The notes: a model not told the origin generated them from the letters alone. A DNA stretch of 64,000 nucleotides from Phytoseiulus persimilis (GCA_037576195.1 CM075101.1:54498001-54562000), one strand, 5' to 3'. Positions 32,143 to 43,806 are shown, numbered from the stretch's first letter. Made by a program: numbers and translations.

Positions 32143-34194
32143 TTAATCTGAGTCGCGTTGGTTGGCTCCGGCAGGTTCTTTATCGCCAGCAGGTTGTCGT
32201 CCGTCGGCCGGACGCCATCCGGGCGACCGGCCGATCGAGTATCCTACGAAGTCTATCTTCGGGACCCGGATCACGCATTTCTCATTTCGCGTCATGCCAC
32301 TCTTCCGGATTCGCTCAAGTACCATCTCCAGCCTGACGTCGTGCTCTTCCGTGTTCCGCCCGTGGATCAGGATATCGTCTAGGTAAATCACCACTCCTAG
32401 GATTCCTTCCAGCATTTGTTTCATCATTCTCTGGAACGCGCTCGGCGCCGAAGACAGTCCGAACGGAACCCCCTGGAAGCGGAACAAGCCCCAGGGGGTG
32501 ATGAACGCGGTCAGGTCTCGTGATTCTGCCGCCAAGACCACCTGATGATAAGCCGAGAGCGCATCCAACTTGGAAAACACCCTCGCTCCCCTCAGTTCGG
32601 CTAGCAGATCCTCGAAATGTGGCAACGGGAAAACGTCAGCCACTATAACCGCGTTCACCGCCCGTAGGTCCACACACAGTCTCACTCGACCAACCTTTTT
32701 GTCCACCACTACTAATGCTGAAATCCATTCCGACGCCTCGATCCGCTCGATAACCTGCTCTGCCTCTAAGCGCTCAATCTCCCGCCGGGTCGCATCGCGA
32801 ACCCTCAACGGGAGTCTGCGTACTTTTTGCTGTACTGGAATCATCCCCTTTCGCTCTTTAACTCGGTGCTCGAATCCCTTCACTAATCCCAGTTTGGTTG
32901 AGAACACATTCCCAAATTTCCTCTCCACTCCGTTCACTTCGATCGTGCCCTCCTTGCATCCGATGCGGGCGTCGAGCTTACCCAGTGAATCCCTTCCCAG
33001 CAACGACCGACCTTCTTCCACAATGCAGAATGCGCAACTGGCCGCTCCGTTCCCAACCGTCACCGTCGTTTCCCAAATTCCAAGAACTCTCACCAGCTGG
33101 CCCCCGTACCCTTTCAGGACGAACCCAGCTGGACGCATCTCTGATCTTTCAAAACTAACGTCATGTACATTTAAGATCGACACCGCAGCGCTGGTATCGG
33201 CTAGAAACTGAACAGTCCTGTTTCCTATTCTAGTTTCTACTATAATCTCCCTATCGGTTGGCTGAGAACTCATTGAATAGATGGGTACAATGTTATTATC
33301 GCACTGACTGTTTTGTAGCTTTGCTGCTTCCCAATCGTCGGCCACGTCGTCCCAGCATTCCTGCGGTGTCATCCTCGGCTCTGGCAGGGCATCCACCACG
33401 TTGACTCCGCGTGAGTCCCGGTTTCCGCACACTTTCGCAAAGTGTCCCGTCTTCTTACATCGCCGGCACGCAGCTTTTCGGGCTGGGCACCTCACGGCCT
33501 GCGTGTCGTGACGGTCACTGTCGCACCGCTTGCACTTCGGTCCACAGTTGTTGCTGCTGTTGGCTTCCGCCATGTTGCTAGGACCTCGGAACGTCGGCCT
33601 CGACCCGACCCAATTGACGCTTGGTGATGTCGTTTTCACAAATTCCACCGCCTCCTTGACGTTTCGTTCCGCCTGTGCGGCTCTAGTCACCACGTCTTCA
33701 AACTTTTCGGTCTCCTCGCCGTTCATCAGTTTTTCCCGGGCGGCTTCGCTCGTGGTGTGCACTGTAAGCTGAGTCAGAATCGCATCATCGAGGCTCATCG
33801 GGAACCTGCATTTGTTTCCCAACTTCCTGAGCGCGCCTGCGAAATCCTTGATGGTTTCACCCGGCTGTTGGCTCCTTTTCACGAACTCCAATCGAGCGGC
33901 CGCGAGCCCTTTCTCCGTCGCGAAGCGCCGTTTCAGGCGGCATACGGTCTTTTCAAACTCGTCCTCACCTTCAGCGCCTTCCTCCTGGAGCGCCCGGTAC
34001 TGAGCTCGGCCCTCTTGACCAAGGCTGTACTTCAGCAGGGCGACTCTTCGTTCGACGGACCATTTTTCGGTCCCGCCTCGGGCAAGGAGGTACGTCTGGA
34101 AATCCTCGATCCAGTCCTCCCAGGGCACCGGTGGTTCGCCCGGTTGTTGCAAAAACGCCGGCATCGGCGCCAATCCTCCGTTCTGCTCGGCCAT
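32143..34194 (-). CDS. Gypsy element 2 Gag, protease and RT
   Basis: 683 codons from an ATG at 34,194, only about 46 bp after the primer-binding site. Order: capsid (PWEDWIEDFQTYL, residues about 24-36); two Cys/His clusters, the second a CCHC knuckle (CRRCKKTGHFAKVC, about 240); protease with FLADTSAAVSIL (about 330), where Ser replaces the usual Gly of DTG; RT with FSKLDALSAYHQVVL and VIYLDDILIHG (YLDD box). Gag and pol lie in one frame without a frameshift signal. The frame is lost near 32,215. Confidence 0.9.
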   Translation of the reverse strand: MAEQNGGLAPMPAFLQQPGEPPVPWEDWIEDFQTYLLARGGTEKWSVERRVALLKYSLGQEGRAQYRALQEEGAEGEDEFEKTVCRLKRRFATEKGLAAARLEFVKRSQQPGETIKDFAGALRKLGNKCRFPMSLDDAILTQLTVHTTSEAAREKLMNGEETEKFEDVVTRAAQAERNVKEAVEFVKTTSPSVNWVGSRPTFRGPSNMAEANSSNNCGPKCKRCDSDRHDTQAVRCPARKAACRRCKKTGHFAKVCGNRDSRGVNVVDALPEPRMTPQECWDDVADDWEAAKLQNSQCDNNIVPIYSMSSQPTDREIIVETRIGNRTVQFLADTSAAVSILNVHDVSFERSEMRPAGFVLKGYGGQLVRVLGIWETTVTVGNGAASCAFCIVEEGRSLLGRDSLGKLDARIGCKEGTIEVNGVERKFGNVFSTKLGLVKGFEHRVKERKGMIPVQQKVRRLPLRVRDATRREIERLEAEQVIERIEASEWISALVVVDKKVGRVRLCVDLRAVNAVIVADVFPLPHFEDLLAELRGARVFSKLDALSAYHQVVLAAESRDLTAFITPWGLFRFQGVPFGLSSAPSAFQRMMKQMLEGILGVVIYLDDILIHGRNTEEHDVRLEMVLERIRKSGMTRNEKCVIRVPKIDFVGYSIGRSPGWRPADGRQPAGDKEPAGANQRDSD

Positions 34195-34240
34195 CGCGAC
34201 GTTTCACACAACTGATCGTCTCGCCGTCGGTTCGCACGAG

Positions 34241-34258
34241 ATCCTGTCGACTGCGCCA
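34241..34258 (-). other. Primer-binding site, tRNA-Ser-like, gypsy element 2
   Basis: Two bases after the 5' LTR the minus strand reads TGGCGCAGTCGACAGGAT. This is complementary to a tRNA 3' end of the form ATCCTGTCGACTGCGCCA, like animal tRNA-Ser. Tom/17.6/297-type elements prime from tRNA-Ser with a very similar site. Confidence 0.75.
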
Positions 34259-34260
34259 AA

Positions 34261-34434
34261 TGTGGTGTCGCGTAGTGAACCACACGTAACGTCGTCGTGC
34301 GAGAGACACTCATGTTTATTGAACGTTCCCTTATATCTAGCAGCGCGGCACCTTGGCCTGCTGCGGGGAGATCTCTTCCGATCCCCTCGCCTTATCCATT
34401 GGCGGCATGTTCGTATCCCTACGCGGATACTACA
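34261..34434 (-). repeat. 5' LTR of gypsy element 2
   Basis: 174 bp, TG...CA termini, identical to 29,766-29,939 except for three substitutions. Confidence 0.95.
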
Positions 34435-35514
34435 GAAACCTGAGTATATAAGGGACGCAAATACAAGAGGTAGCATCATATAAGTATCTCGGAATCGAAT
34501 TGTCAGCCGAAAAAGACTGCTTGGCCCAACATTGGGTAAAATTGACCGGAACGGCAAATAAGGCGATCCAAAGACTCAACACGAGAACACTCTGGAGCTT
34601 CAAGCGTTTCGAAGTATCCAAAATTCTCTGGAAAGCCACCGCTGTCCCGCAACTCACATACTGCAAAGCGGCAATTACAATTCCCAAAAGACTGAGGAAC
34701 CTCATCGAAGTCAGGCAAAGAGATGCGGGGAGATGGGCTATCGGAATACCCCACTCCACCGTATCAAAGGACTTCATTGAGGGAGAACTGGGCTGGAACT
34801 CCTTCGACGCCTGGGAAACCACGAGCAAAACGATGTACTTCGAAAGGATAAGATCTATGGACCCAACGAGATGGCCCAAGCTTGTCCTCACGGCGACCGA
34901 GATAACAAACACCACGGTCACAGCAACAGAGAGACTCAAGAAATTGAGATTGCAATTCGACCTGGAAAACCTCGGGCTGACCAGAAATACATCGGGCACA
35001 GCAATGTGGACTCTATTCCGCAAAGAACTCAAAATGAGGGTGCAGAATAAACTGGACAATACATGGGAACAGAACATGGAATCCAAATCCACACTGTGCA
35101 TTTATCGACAATTCAAAGAGACAAGTGGTCTCCAACTGGATATGTACGATAACTCGCGGGGCAGTCGGCTTCTGGCGTTAATAAGAGCAGGAATGCTCAG
35201 CACCAGAACCCAACGACCTAACCGCGATCCTTCTATCGACTTGAACTGCAACATATGCGGAAGACCCGAAACCGACACACACGTCGTGATGGAATGCGAA
35301 GAAGGGAGGTATCCCACACAAGAATTCCCGTTCCGAATTGGACTTCACCCCGACTCAACACCGAAGGACATCAGAAGGACGAAGGAAATCTTACGATGCT
35401 GGGAGAATCGAGAAAAATGATCTGGGAATGCAAAACACTTCACCCCCGAAACGAAAGGGACGTTATGTGCACATGGAAGATCGAAATAAAATCAATCAAA
35501 TCAATCAATCAAGT
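34435..35514 (+). pseudogene. LINE ORF2 C-terminal part and 3' tail (continuation of 26-29.8 kb LINE)
   Basis: Resumes the LINE exactly where it is cut at 29,765: YKYLGIELS, then an open frame to TGA at 35,418-35,420. The C-terminal zinc knuckle CNICGRPETDTHVVMEC (C-x2-C-x7-H-x4-C) is intact. The 3' UTR ends in AATCAATCAAATCAATCAA near 35,514. One stop (TAA) lies in the first codons after the gypsy LTR. Confidence 0.9.
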
Positions 35515-36052
35515 TATAGAGAACCCATACATTACGATTCCAATTGTGCTCCTCTTAGATCATTCTCGTGATACTTTGATGCATAACTGCCAATCATATC
35601 ATTATTGTTAGTGGAGACTGGGAGAGGCAGCGAGGACGTCGTGATGTCAGAATGGCCGAATGATAGAGGATGCTGTAGGTATAGAAACGCGCGCCGCCCC
35701 GCGATTGTTAGAGACTTCCAACCGCGCACCATCCAGGAGAGCCCTCTCCGAAACATAGACACACACGTCGTCGCGCCGGCCTCAGAGGCGGCATCGGTGC
35801 TGCCAATAAAGAAAAGTTGAGCAAGGTACTTCAAGCCTCTTGAGTGAAATCGGTTCCCTGACTCTTGTAAACTCTTTGGATAGAACTCTAACGATTCTCG
35901 GGTTTTCTATCCCGAAGATACTCGAACTTGTTTCCTGTAAGGGCTCTGCGGACAGAACTAAGAAATTCTCGGAGTCTCGAGTCTCGAAAACCGTGCCGCG
36001 CTGGCTGGCACTACTCTCTCCCAAAATGGCCGCCATCCCTCCTCAAGCGGCC
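35515..36052. other. No gene; possible solo LTR at about 35,607-35,953
   Basis: A TGTTAGTGGAGACTGGG start, a TGATGTCAG motif near 35,641 and AATAAA near 35,808 resemble an LTR, with ...GCGGACA as a possible end. No second copy is in the window, so this is weak. Confidence 0.25.
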
Positions 36053-36530
36053 ATGCGCAGAGACATGAAATTGGCTTGAACGCAAGAACGACAGAACGCG
36101 CGTTCTTCTGAACGCAGGAACGTACGCGTTCAAAAGAACGCAGGAACGTATGCCTCCCTATGGGGAACCCCGTCTACCAGAGTGATTGAGTCTCAGGAGG
36201 TCGTCAATGATGAAACATTCTTCACAAATGGCGAACGACTGCTTCATTCATCCACACACCCGTGGAGGCGTTTCTCCACGACATTAATCTGATCAATCAA
36301 TTGTATTTTCAGTTTCAAGAATGATCAAAATTTGAAGGATGGAGGGTGGGAGGCTTCTTCTCAGTTTCCTCTCATGTTTATGGGGTTCTCTTCCGTTGGA
36401 GCGCTTGGCAACTTTGGGATTCATCCCTCTGAAATGCATAAATAATATGATAGATACAAGAAGACCGCGCCACAAGCAATTCGGATACCTCATGTCACGA
36501 GATACGAGTAGAGTTTAAGTCGTTCCATGC

Positions 36531-38870
36531 TCAGGATTCACTGAAACCACCATGTCTCGAGTTCTGACACCTCTTCGGTGTATCCTCAGTCGTCGGTCCT
36601 GAATTGTCCTCACCGCCACTTTGCGAATCACTCGGCGTGTCCCCGGTAGGCTCACCAATACTATCGAAGCCATTCCACGGCTTACTCTTGGAGTAAAAAT
36701 GCTTCAACACGAGTTTCCTAGTGAAGCGTTCGTCGTTAAGTTGCTCCTGATTGTGGCGGCGGCTGTAGCGAGCTTTGCTGAAGGATCGCTCCGCGCTCAC
36801 ACTCGTTGGTCGGAGGGCTCCTAGGATCGCGGTCATCAGCTTCGGACAATAATCGGTTACATTTCGACCGTCGACACAATCTTCAATGAGCTGGATGCGC
36901 AGCTTCGCCTTCCTTTTCGCTCTCTCAACCGCATTTGAGACTTCGTTCGTCTTCGCTGATTTCTTTGGCCTTAAGCGGAGTTTCTTGAAAGCCAATGGGC
37001 TTGAAGGCTTGCCATCGTCGGCTTCGGAGGTACCGCTTCGGTCTTCTTCGAGATGAAATTTCGCCATTTCCTCTCCAATTTTGCCGGTGCCTTCCTCGTG
37101 CGCGCCTGCATCTTGTTGCAGGCGAGCGTCGAGAGCGCTCCAGGAGTCCCCATGATTGATAAACACTGCGCAACGCGAGGCGATAGTTCTTCGCTTTGCC
37201 ACGTGCTTCTCGAGACTTTCAATCAACTTCTTCACGAAGTAATTTTCCAAGTCCCGCTCCCCAAGACGCGCGAAGAGATACTGAAACGGAACGGAGGATT
37301 TATTATGTCTTTGTCACAGCTGTGCGCCTCAATCCCCAGACGGGTTGAAGCTTTGAAGAATCGAGGAGAACGAGCCTGTATCTGGGTGTTTCAGTTAGGT
37401 ATAGTTCCCAGCGGGGTCTAGATTGATTAATGAATCATACCTCCAAGATCAAATCTGCCTCGTACAGTGTCGTTACCTCGGCGGATAGTCTAACCGAAGC
37501 TTCCTCGACGTCTTTGAGGGATGGTATGATGGATCGAAGAGCGGTCATTTCTTTTTCTGAGAGCGGAAAAGCTGTGTCGCCTTGGCAAAAATAAGCTTTG
37601 AGGGGTTCTTCCAACTCCAAGAACCGCTCGAGCATCCTTGAGGTGCTCTTCCATCGGATGTTGATGTCGATGAGTGGTTTTCTGACTTTGAAGTTGGGGA
37701 TCCGCCGACATGCGAGCTCGAATTCGTCCGACTTCTTTGGGCTCTGAGTGACCACCTTGCAAATGGTTCGAATTTTCTGAATCAAAAGCCAGTGTTCACT
37801 TTGGAAAACCTCTACTTGTTCTTGAATGTCCTCGAAATCCAATAGATCCTCTTGGGAGGCAGACTCGTCCCCGTTGCCTCGACAACAGATCTGTTGCGTG
37901 TTGGATTCAACAGACACAGTCGTACTCTGCGACTTCTCTTTGAGGGCTTCCATCACGGCGAAGTGTGAAGCATGCGCGAGACACTTTTGATGGTAGAAGA
38001 TTCGGGATCCTCTGGTCTCTTGTATGAGATCTCCGACCTTCACCATCTTACTTGCTGCATCCGTCGTGAGTCCCCAGATGTCATCCAATGACAGACCGTA
38101 AGTTTCAATGATAGTACGTATCGCTTGCAGAATGTTCCTCGCCGAGCCCTCATCGCGAAACCTTGCCAGGAGCTCCAACTGCTCCGAGCCCAGGCACGGA
38201 ATTTTTATGGAAGATCATAGAATAACTCCCAAGAACCGCTTCCTCTGCCAAGTCCATTCATCGGCAACCAGCACGAAAACGGCGACTTTGTCTTTAAGGG
38301 TCGATAGTTCGGCTGCGATGATTTTCTGGATCCTTGAATGAACGAAAGATGAATGCTTCCACTTCATATCACGACAAAGCTCATATATGATTTTGATGAC
38401 TTAATGGATGATTGAGGGTTTTCATGAAAGAGGGAAACCACGTTTCGAACTCTTTATAAATGCAGATGAGCAACGGAAATCTACCTCGAGAATTCCTCGT
38501 CCGTTGTCCGTCGCGCAATGTCCGCGTTGACCAGGCCGAACCGAGATAAATGGAACAGAAGTCGGAATGCAGGATGAGAGGAGGCTTGGAATGGTATTTT
38601 TGATACCGTGACAGGCACAGCTATGAGCCAATCCTTGATTTTGTGGACATTTCTGTAAGCGGTGGCATGTGTACGACGATATTGCCCCATAGACTCCAAT
38701 CGCGAGTGATGGGCGAGATGATTTTTCATCGCAGTTGTGCTTCGGTTATTGAAGGTAATTTGCGCGTCACAGTGCTTACACCTATATTTTTGTCCCTTCT
38801 CCCTCGGTGCCGAAAACTGACCGAGAATCTCCGCCCCTGGAAGAACAAGGAGAAACATACAGAAAAACAC
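36531..38870 (-). pseudogene. hAT transposase relic with BED finger
   Basis: Minus-strand pieces in order. 38,870-38,481 has a BED-type finger (C-x2-C at YRCKHCDAQ, then H-x3-H at NHLAHH). 38,340-38,180 has a WTW-containing catalytic-domain fragment in other frames. 38,178-37,435 has the core (CLAHASHFAVME, and IRWKSTSRMLERFLEL). 37,250-36,531 has the C-terminal dimerisation block with RPTSVSAERSFSKARY. Broken frames at about 38,480, 38,180 and 37,400 mean a pseudogene, unless the breaks are introns; I saw no clear splice sites. Confidence 0.7.
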
Positions 38871-39223
38871 GAGAGTTATGGGTATTCGAGGACAGTCGAA
38901 AATGCTAAGGACTGTTGCTTGAGAAAGTTTCAGCGAAGGAGTGAACGTACTAGATACTTACTCTGTGAAAATCCGTCCTCAGACTCAGAATGTTCGGACC
39001 CTGAAGTCGGAGCTGCGAGAACAGCACCTGAACTTCCGACCTCCACTTCTGGAATTTTGAATTTGGAACCATTCGGATAAACAATCAACAAACCAACGCA
39101 GCCCGAGACGGCCGCGGCCGAGGAACGATCAAGAAGCAAAGAGGTCGTCAAATGCCGCGGAACGCCAGGGTGCCGAGGTGTGCCAACTATGCCGAGGGGC
39201 TCTGAATAGATGAGACAAACACA

Positions 39224-40046
39224 TCACAAAAGGAACGGGAACAAGTTTGTAATAAGTTCAGTGAGAATCATGCGTTCCCATTCGAGCGATGAAACTCTGT
39301 CAGTGAGACGGATGGGTTTTGCGTTCGTCGCACAATTTTCGGAATCTCGGCGTGATACTTGATACAGCGATTCTGGTATTGCCGAGAAGCAGACTTCGCA
39401 TAAATACAATAATGCAAAAGGTATCAAGACTCTGAGAGCTTTGGTACTCGACAGAAGATGAGAGGCTTCCATGCATGTCCAAAACTGGAGGGGGTTCATA
39501 TCCCTGAGCTGAACTTTGCGAACGGAATCGCGTGAATGTTGGATCGGGCTCCGTTGTTCTCGAACGCTGAATCCATTACGAGCTTCAGTACCGAAAAGGT
39601 CTCGTATCCATTCCAACTGTTGGCAGCCATCATTCAGGGAATACTCCGCGAAGCACTCGCTCAGCTCTTCAACGTGACCCACTAAAACGAGTAGCTTAGC
39701 GGTGGTTAAGGAGACGTTAGTCGAGTCACAGAATTTCTGTAAACATGAAAATCTTTCACTGATATCCTTTTCTATTAGTTTTAGCAGCGAAACTCAGATT
39801 TCTGGTGAAGATATTAACTGCTTCAGCCGTGCTGAGGATACGCATCAGTGTACCCTGGGAAGGAGCGTCAAAAACATTCAAGCGAGAACTTTTCGGTGAA
39901 TTACGCAGTGTGTGTCAACCGCGTTTGGCGCTTTGTTGCGAATAAGCGGTTTGCGAAGCGAAATATCGAGCAGTGCATACGCCAATACAGTTTTCCCACT
40001 TCATGTTGTTCTCGGCCAGGAACGTGTCCAACTGGGTCGGGATCGA
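39224..40046 (-). pseudogene. Second hAT relic, ZBED5/SCAND3-like
   Basis: Two fragments. 40,046-39,915 encodes FLAENNMKWENCIGVCT, matching the D/E-rich first catalytic region of ZBED5-type hAT proteins (WENCVGICTDG), though the Asp itself is replaced. 39,682-39,224 encodes HVEELSECFAEY, WIRDLFG and ALRVLIPFALLYLCEVCFSA, the C-terminal dimerisation region of the same group. The intervening core is unreadable. It differs from the 36.5-38.9 kb relic. Confidence 0.55.
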
Positions 40047-40445
40047 CTTCGCTCTGACCCACGTTCGATTTTGTTTGTGGGCGCGAGGAGTCGTGGGCAC
40101 GGCGTTATCGACTCGAAATCGCGCATCAAGGCCCCCAGCAGGATGTTGATCGAGGTGCCACGTTTGGGAGGGGCGCTCGCATTGGAGTCTGCTCTCGGAG
40201 CTCGGGAAAAGGTGTGACATCAGTGATGTGTGATCCCACTTCTTCAAATCAGATGCAAGATACACCTCAATGTTTCTGTCTGTGAGCAGTCCACGCAGTA
40301 CTTTCATGAATAGATTCATCTTGCTCACATCCATATCGGTGAACGGTCGAAAAAGCCATCGCGTTCTGTTCGGGTCAGGCAGATCGCGAAGCGGCGCGGA
40401 GGAGGAGCAGGGAGACGGGAAGGAGGCTAAATCTTGAGAGGTCAT

Positions 40446-41600
40446 ATTGCTCCCTCCTGAGAGATAACTGAAACTGACTCTGGAGTTTCAACTTCCGATC
40501 ACAGGGAGAACGATTTCTTGCCTGAGGGAGATTTTGAGCCTTCCACCGATACGATTTGCAATATCTCCTCATTCCTTTTCAATTTTCGCGTTAGCCGCCA
40601 AAGAGTCTCGCAGAACCATGGGAACTAGGAATCCTCTCGCTGACATGACCACCTGGCAACCCTAAGCGCTGTCTTTTCCTCCTATGGCGGAAGCGCTACC
40701 TTCGCACAGATGAGGCAAAACAATCAGGAGATTTTTACCTATTGTGTTGACGTCCATGTCGAAAGGCTCCATGCTATTGGCTCTCTCCATGGCTCTGTAC
40801 ACTGTGGACAACTTTCCAGTTAGTGATTCCGAGCTCTGAATCCCTGAACGTATTCCTTCATGATTTTGTGCTCATTGTGATCGGTATCGCGACCGATTCC
40901 ACGGGATGTAGTAATGCCTCCGAACGTGTTCAGTGACCGAATACTTCCGGACTTACCCTCTTGAGCTTGTCAATCACTTTAGCGCAAGATGCTACCAGTG
41001 CAGCGGACTCCGACCAAAAGGAACTATAGCAAACAGCCCCGTTGATTCTTCATCCCTTCGGAGACGACGAAGTATCATGGAAAAATTCGAAATTGACGGC
41101 AGTCGGCAGTGTTACGTGACATGACTCTCCTGCTTCGAGTGGATTCCCTTGTTGGATTGAATCGACTCATCGGCTTCGAAACCCCGATCCCATCCTCGAT
41201 TGAGTCAGTCATGTTACCTCAGAGGTGATCCCGGAAAAGTGCTTTCAACTATGTAGGCCTAGATGAATTGAGACCGAAGTGTAATTCGAAATGCCTTCGT
41301 CGCTAGACCGATCAAAGTTCCCCTCAAGATTACCATGAAGGCAGCATGCATGTCCGGTGAGTTTCATCGCTTTACTCCACCAGAAAACCGAGTTCTGCCC
41401 TGGGAGCACCATCGGAAAACTTTGAGGTCTCCGGAAAGTTCGGAATCGCCGCCGAAGGGGTTGATGGATTGCGTTCGGGCTATGAGCAGAGATCATCGGC
41501 ATCACTAGCCACAAATTCCCGCAGACCTGATCCAATTTCAAGCTTTTTTTCTCACTCCTTCCTTTTGAACGGGGTTCTTCATAGAGAAACACACGTTCCT
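40446..41600. other. No gene recognised
   Basis: Short frames only. The stretch lies between the second hAT relic and the right inverted repeat. Confidence 0.35.
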
Positions 41601-41645
41601 GCGTTCTTGCGTTCAAGCCAATTTCATGTCTATTTGCTGCGCATG

Positions 41646-43131
41646 ATGCGCAGGATGACCGCATGGCTCCCTCTCAAGTTTCTGACATGATTTCTGGCTG
41701 AAAAAAGGGGAGGCCGGTAACTGCTTTCGGGAAAGGGAACGCATAATCATCCGAAGATCCATTCCGATTCCCGTGGAATCTGTGGGGTTCCCGCAGAGCT
41801 CACGATTTCTGGACTCAAGATGGGAACCGGTTCGGATTCAAGATGACGGACCAGCTCTATTGTCCGTCGTATTGGAGGGAAAGCGCCGAGCGACAGCGAC
41901 CGCGCGATTCAAACTCTCGAAGGCTCGATGGAAGGCATAGCTTGCAGGCGCATTGGTTCGATGAAAATCTAACGAATCGGTGTTTGACACAATGAACGCC
42001 CCTCCGTTAAACGAGAAACTGAAGCACAGTAACGTCAACTTTGTCAGTGCCTGTGTGGCGCGTAACCATAACCATTCGGCGGCCTGCAAGGCTCAGACCT
42101 CAATGCTCCGCAGAGACAGGTCCAGAAGTCGACAATTTCCTCACTGAAATTGAATAGGGTTAGTGAATTCATTACTCTGTGCGACGATGCTCGCTTCGGA
42201 CATTTAGTCTGATGTGACAGAGCAAGACATTTCAAAAAACGGTGAAACAGGGACAGCGCCGTACTTCTCTGATCAAGAAATTTTGAGAAAAACTGATGGA
42301 ATCACAACTCTGGTTGTCTATTGTAGGAAGTGGCTAGGGAAGTTTAGGGATGTAAGTAATTTTCCGCGAGATCCATGCTCGGAGTTTCGCTGCTGACTTC
42401 TGTTGCATAGAGCGGTTTGCAGTCGCGATGGTTCTTCGAAGGTTACCTCGTTTAGCCCTCGACCTGATTCGATGATCGTCTTCAGAAGAGTTCGTCATAT
42501 CTGCGTCGAGAAGCCAACGGCATCTTTCGGGATGACATTTTGAGACATCAACGAGCGAGGTCAACTCACTTGGAGTCTCACTACTTCTGCTCTCGGATAG
42601 GTTCCTCAGGGTTGTACCTCCTGATAGGTTCCGATCCAGGTAAATATCCCATCGATTGTAGGACATCGTGTTCGAGATGCGGGGCTACATCAATATCTGC
42701 ACACAGAATCGGAAACTCCGCAGTGGGGCGGAGAAGTGATTGTTGGTGCAATGGAAACCTCATGCAGAGTTCACCAGTGATGAATTCGTTTGCGGCTCTG
42801 GTGGTAGGGATTCTGTAAACTAACTCGTTCAGGAATTTAGGAACGATTTGTAAACTAAACCATGAATTTGAATGATCGCGCCGAGCGCGTACTGCTGGAA
42901 TAAACAATACGACACACGCAAAAAAAAGTGTGTTTATCCGCGTGCGACGAGAACCGGAGGTGTTTTCTGTTCACTGCCCGATAAGATTACAGCCCGTGAT
43001 CGAACTCTATCAAGGATCCAACTTTCCTTTCATGGTGCCGTGGCCAGGATCCCGATTCGCGCTGTTCCGATCGTCCCCAAAGTGAAAGTCACGCCTGAGC
43101 CCAGGAAGTCTGGTTTCTTGTTCGCGACGCC
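41646..43131. other. No gene recognised
   Basis: Several 60-110-codon frames on both strands without motifs. A stem (ACACACGC, A-run, GTGTGTT) lies near 42,910-42,935, with AATAAA just before it (about 42,898), which could belong to the LTR of the BEL-like element that follows. Confidence 0.3.
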
Positions 43132-43806
43132 ATGCCCGACACCGAGTCCATCGCGGTCGAAACGACCGCCACAGAGAAAGAAGCGGAAATCAAGAAACGC
43201 TTGAAGAAGCTCTGACAGAAACGCACCGTTTGTCGAAAGCGCATTCGAGATGATATCGCCCCCATACAGGATCTGGACGGCAGCCCTTCGACAGTTCCTG
43301 AAGGATGTCAGCCCGATGTCCTGCTCGCCATCATGAGTCAGCATCAGACATTCGTTCGAGAGATCAACGAAACCGTGTGTGATTTACTCGAGGAGGGGGC
43401 GGAGCTTGACCGAGAGCTTGTGGAGTCCGACGCGTTCGACGCTGAGCTGGAAGGCGCCATTGCTGCAATCTCGGCGGCCACGAGCCGCGTGGCGTCCCCC
43501 CTGACCAGGACGATGGCAGAGAGTGTCGATGGAAACACCGTTTACGGCACGCCGCTGGCTCGAAGGCACGTCCGGTTCACGCCCGCGCTGAGCTCAACTC
43601 CCAGCGATCCGTCGAGGACTGATCCGCCCGTCGAAATACCGGTTCCACCGCAGAGTCCCGAGGCGCCTGCGAAAGTCGCTGCCGCGGCTCCGAGCCCAGT
43701 CGCCGCTGCAACGCGCTTGGCACGGGAACTCGACATCTCTCCCGAGGTTTTCGCTGGAGATCGTCTCAAGTACCGAGCCTTCATAACCCAGTTCCAGTTA
43801 TCGTGA
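43132..43806 (+). pseudogene. BEL/Pao-like Gag N-terminal fragment
   Basis: One frame from an ATG at 43,132 to TGA at 43,804, broken by TGA at 43,213-43,215. It has an acidic/helical N-terminus, a Pro/Ala-rich linker and, at the end, FAGDRLKYRAFITQFQ, which resembles the start of the DUF1759 region of BEL/Pao Gag. Everything downstream is missing. Unlike the 1-794 copy in sequence, so it is a second BEL-like family. Confidence 0.5.

Larger units (their letters stand above)
29766..34434 (-). mobile_element. Ty3/gypsy element 2, nested in LINE ORF2
   Basis: 4,669 bp between two 174-bp LTRs in the same orientation. Flanking 5-mers GCAAC (29,761-29,765) and GAAAC (34,435-34,439) are a target duplication with one mismatch. 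The paralogous LINE at about 2,800 shows the empty site, CGGAACCTGAG. The LTRs differ at 3 of 174 positions, so the insertion is fairly young. Confidence 0.95.
36053..41645 (-). mobile_element. hAT-type region bounded by terminal inverted repeats
   Basis: The left end ATGCGCAG then AGACATGAAATTGGCTTGAA (36,061 on; 30 bp conserved) reappears inverted at 41,602-41,645. Further matching continues inward (GCAGGAACGT, then GGAACCCCGT/AGAACCCCGT), with a 59-bp expansion on the left made of GAACG-type repeats. The interval holds hAT transposase relics on the minus strand. Because two different hAT relics lie inside, it may be one element nested in another. Confidence 0.5.

Noticed and set aside
32158..33772. 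Plus-strand ORFs of 60-213 codons over gypsy element 2
   Set aside because: They are shadows of the minus-strand gag-pol, rich in Ser/Pro/Arg as expected from antisense frames.
41245..42907. Several 60-140-codon ORFs between the hAT region and the BEL-like gag
   Set aside because: No motif, no favourable start context, overlapping frames on both strands; indistinguishable from random open frames.
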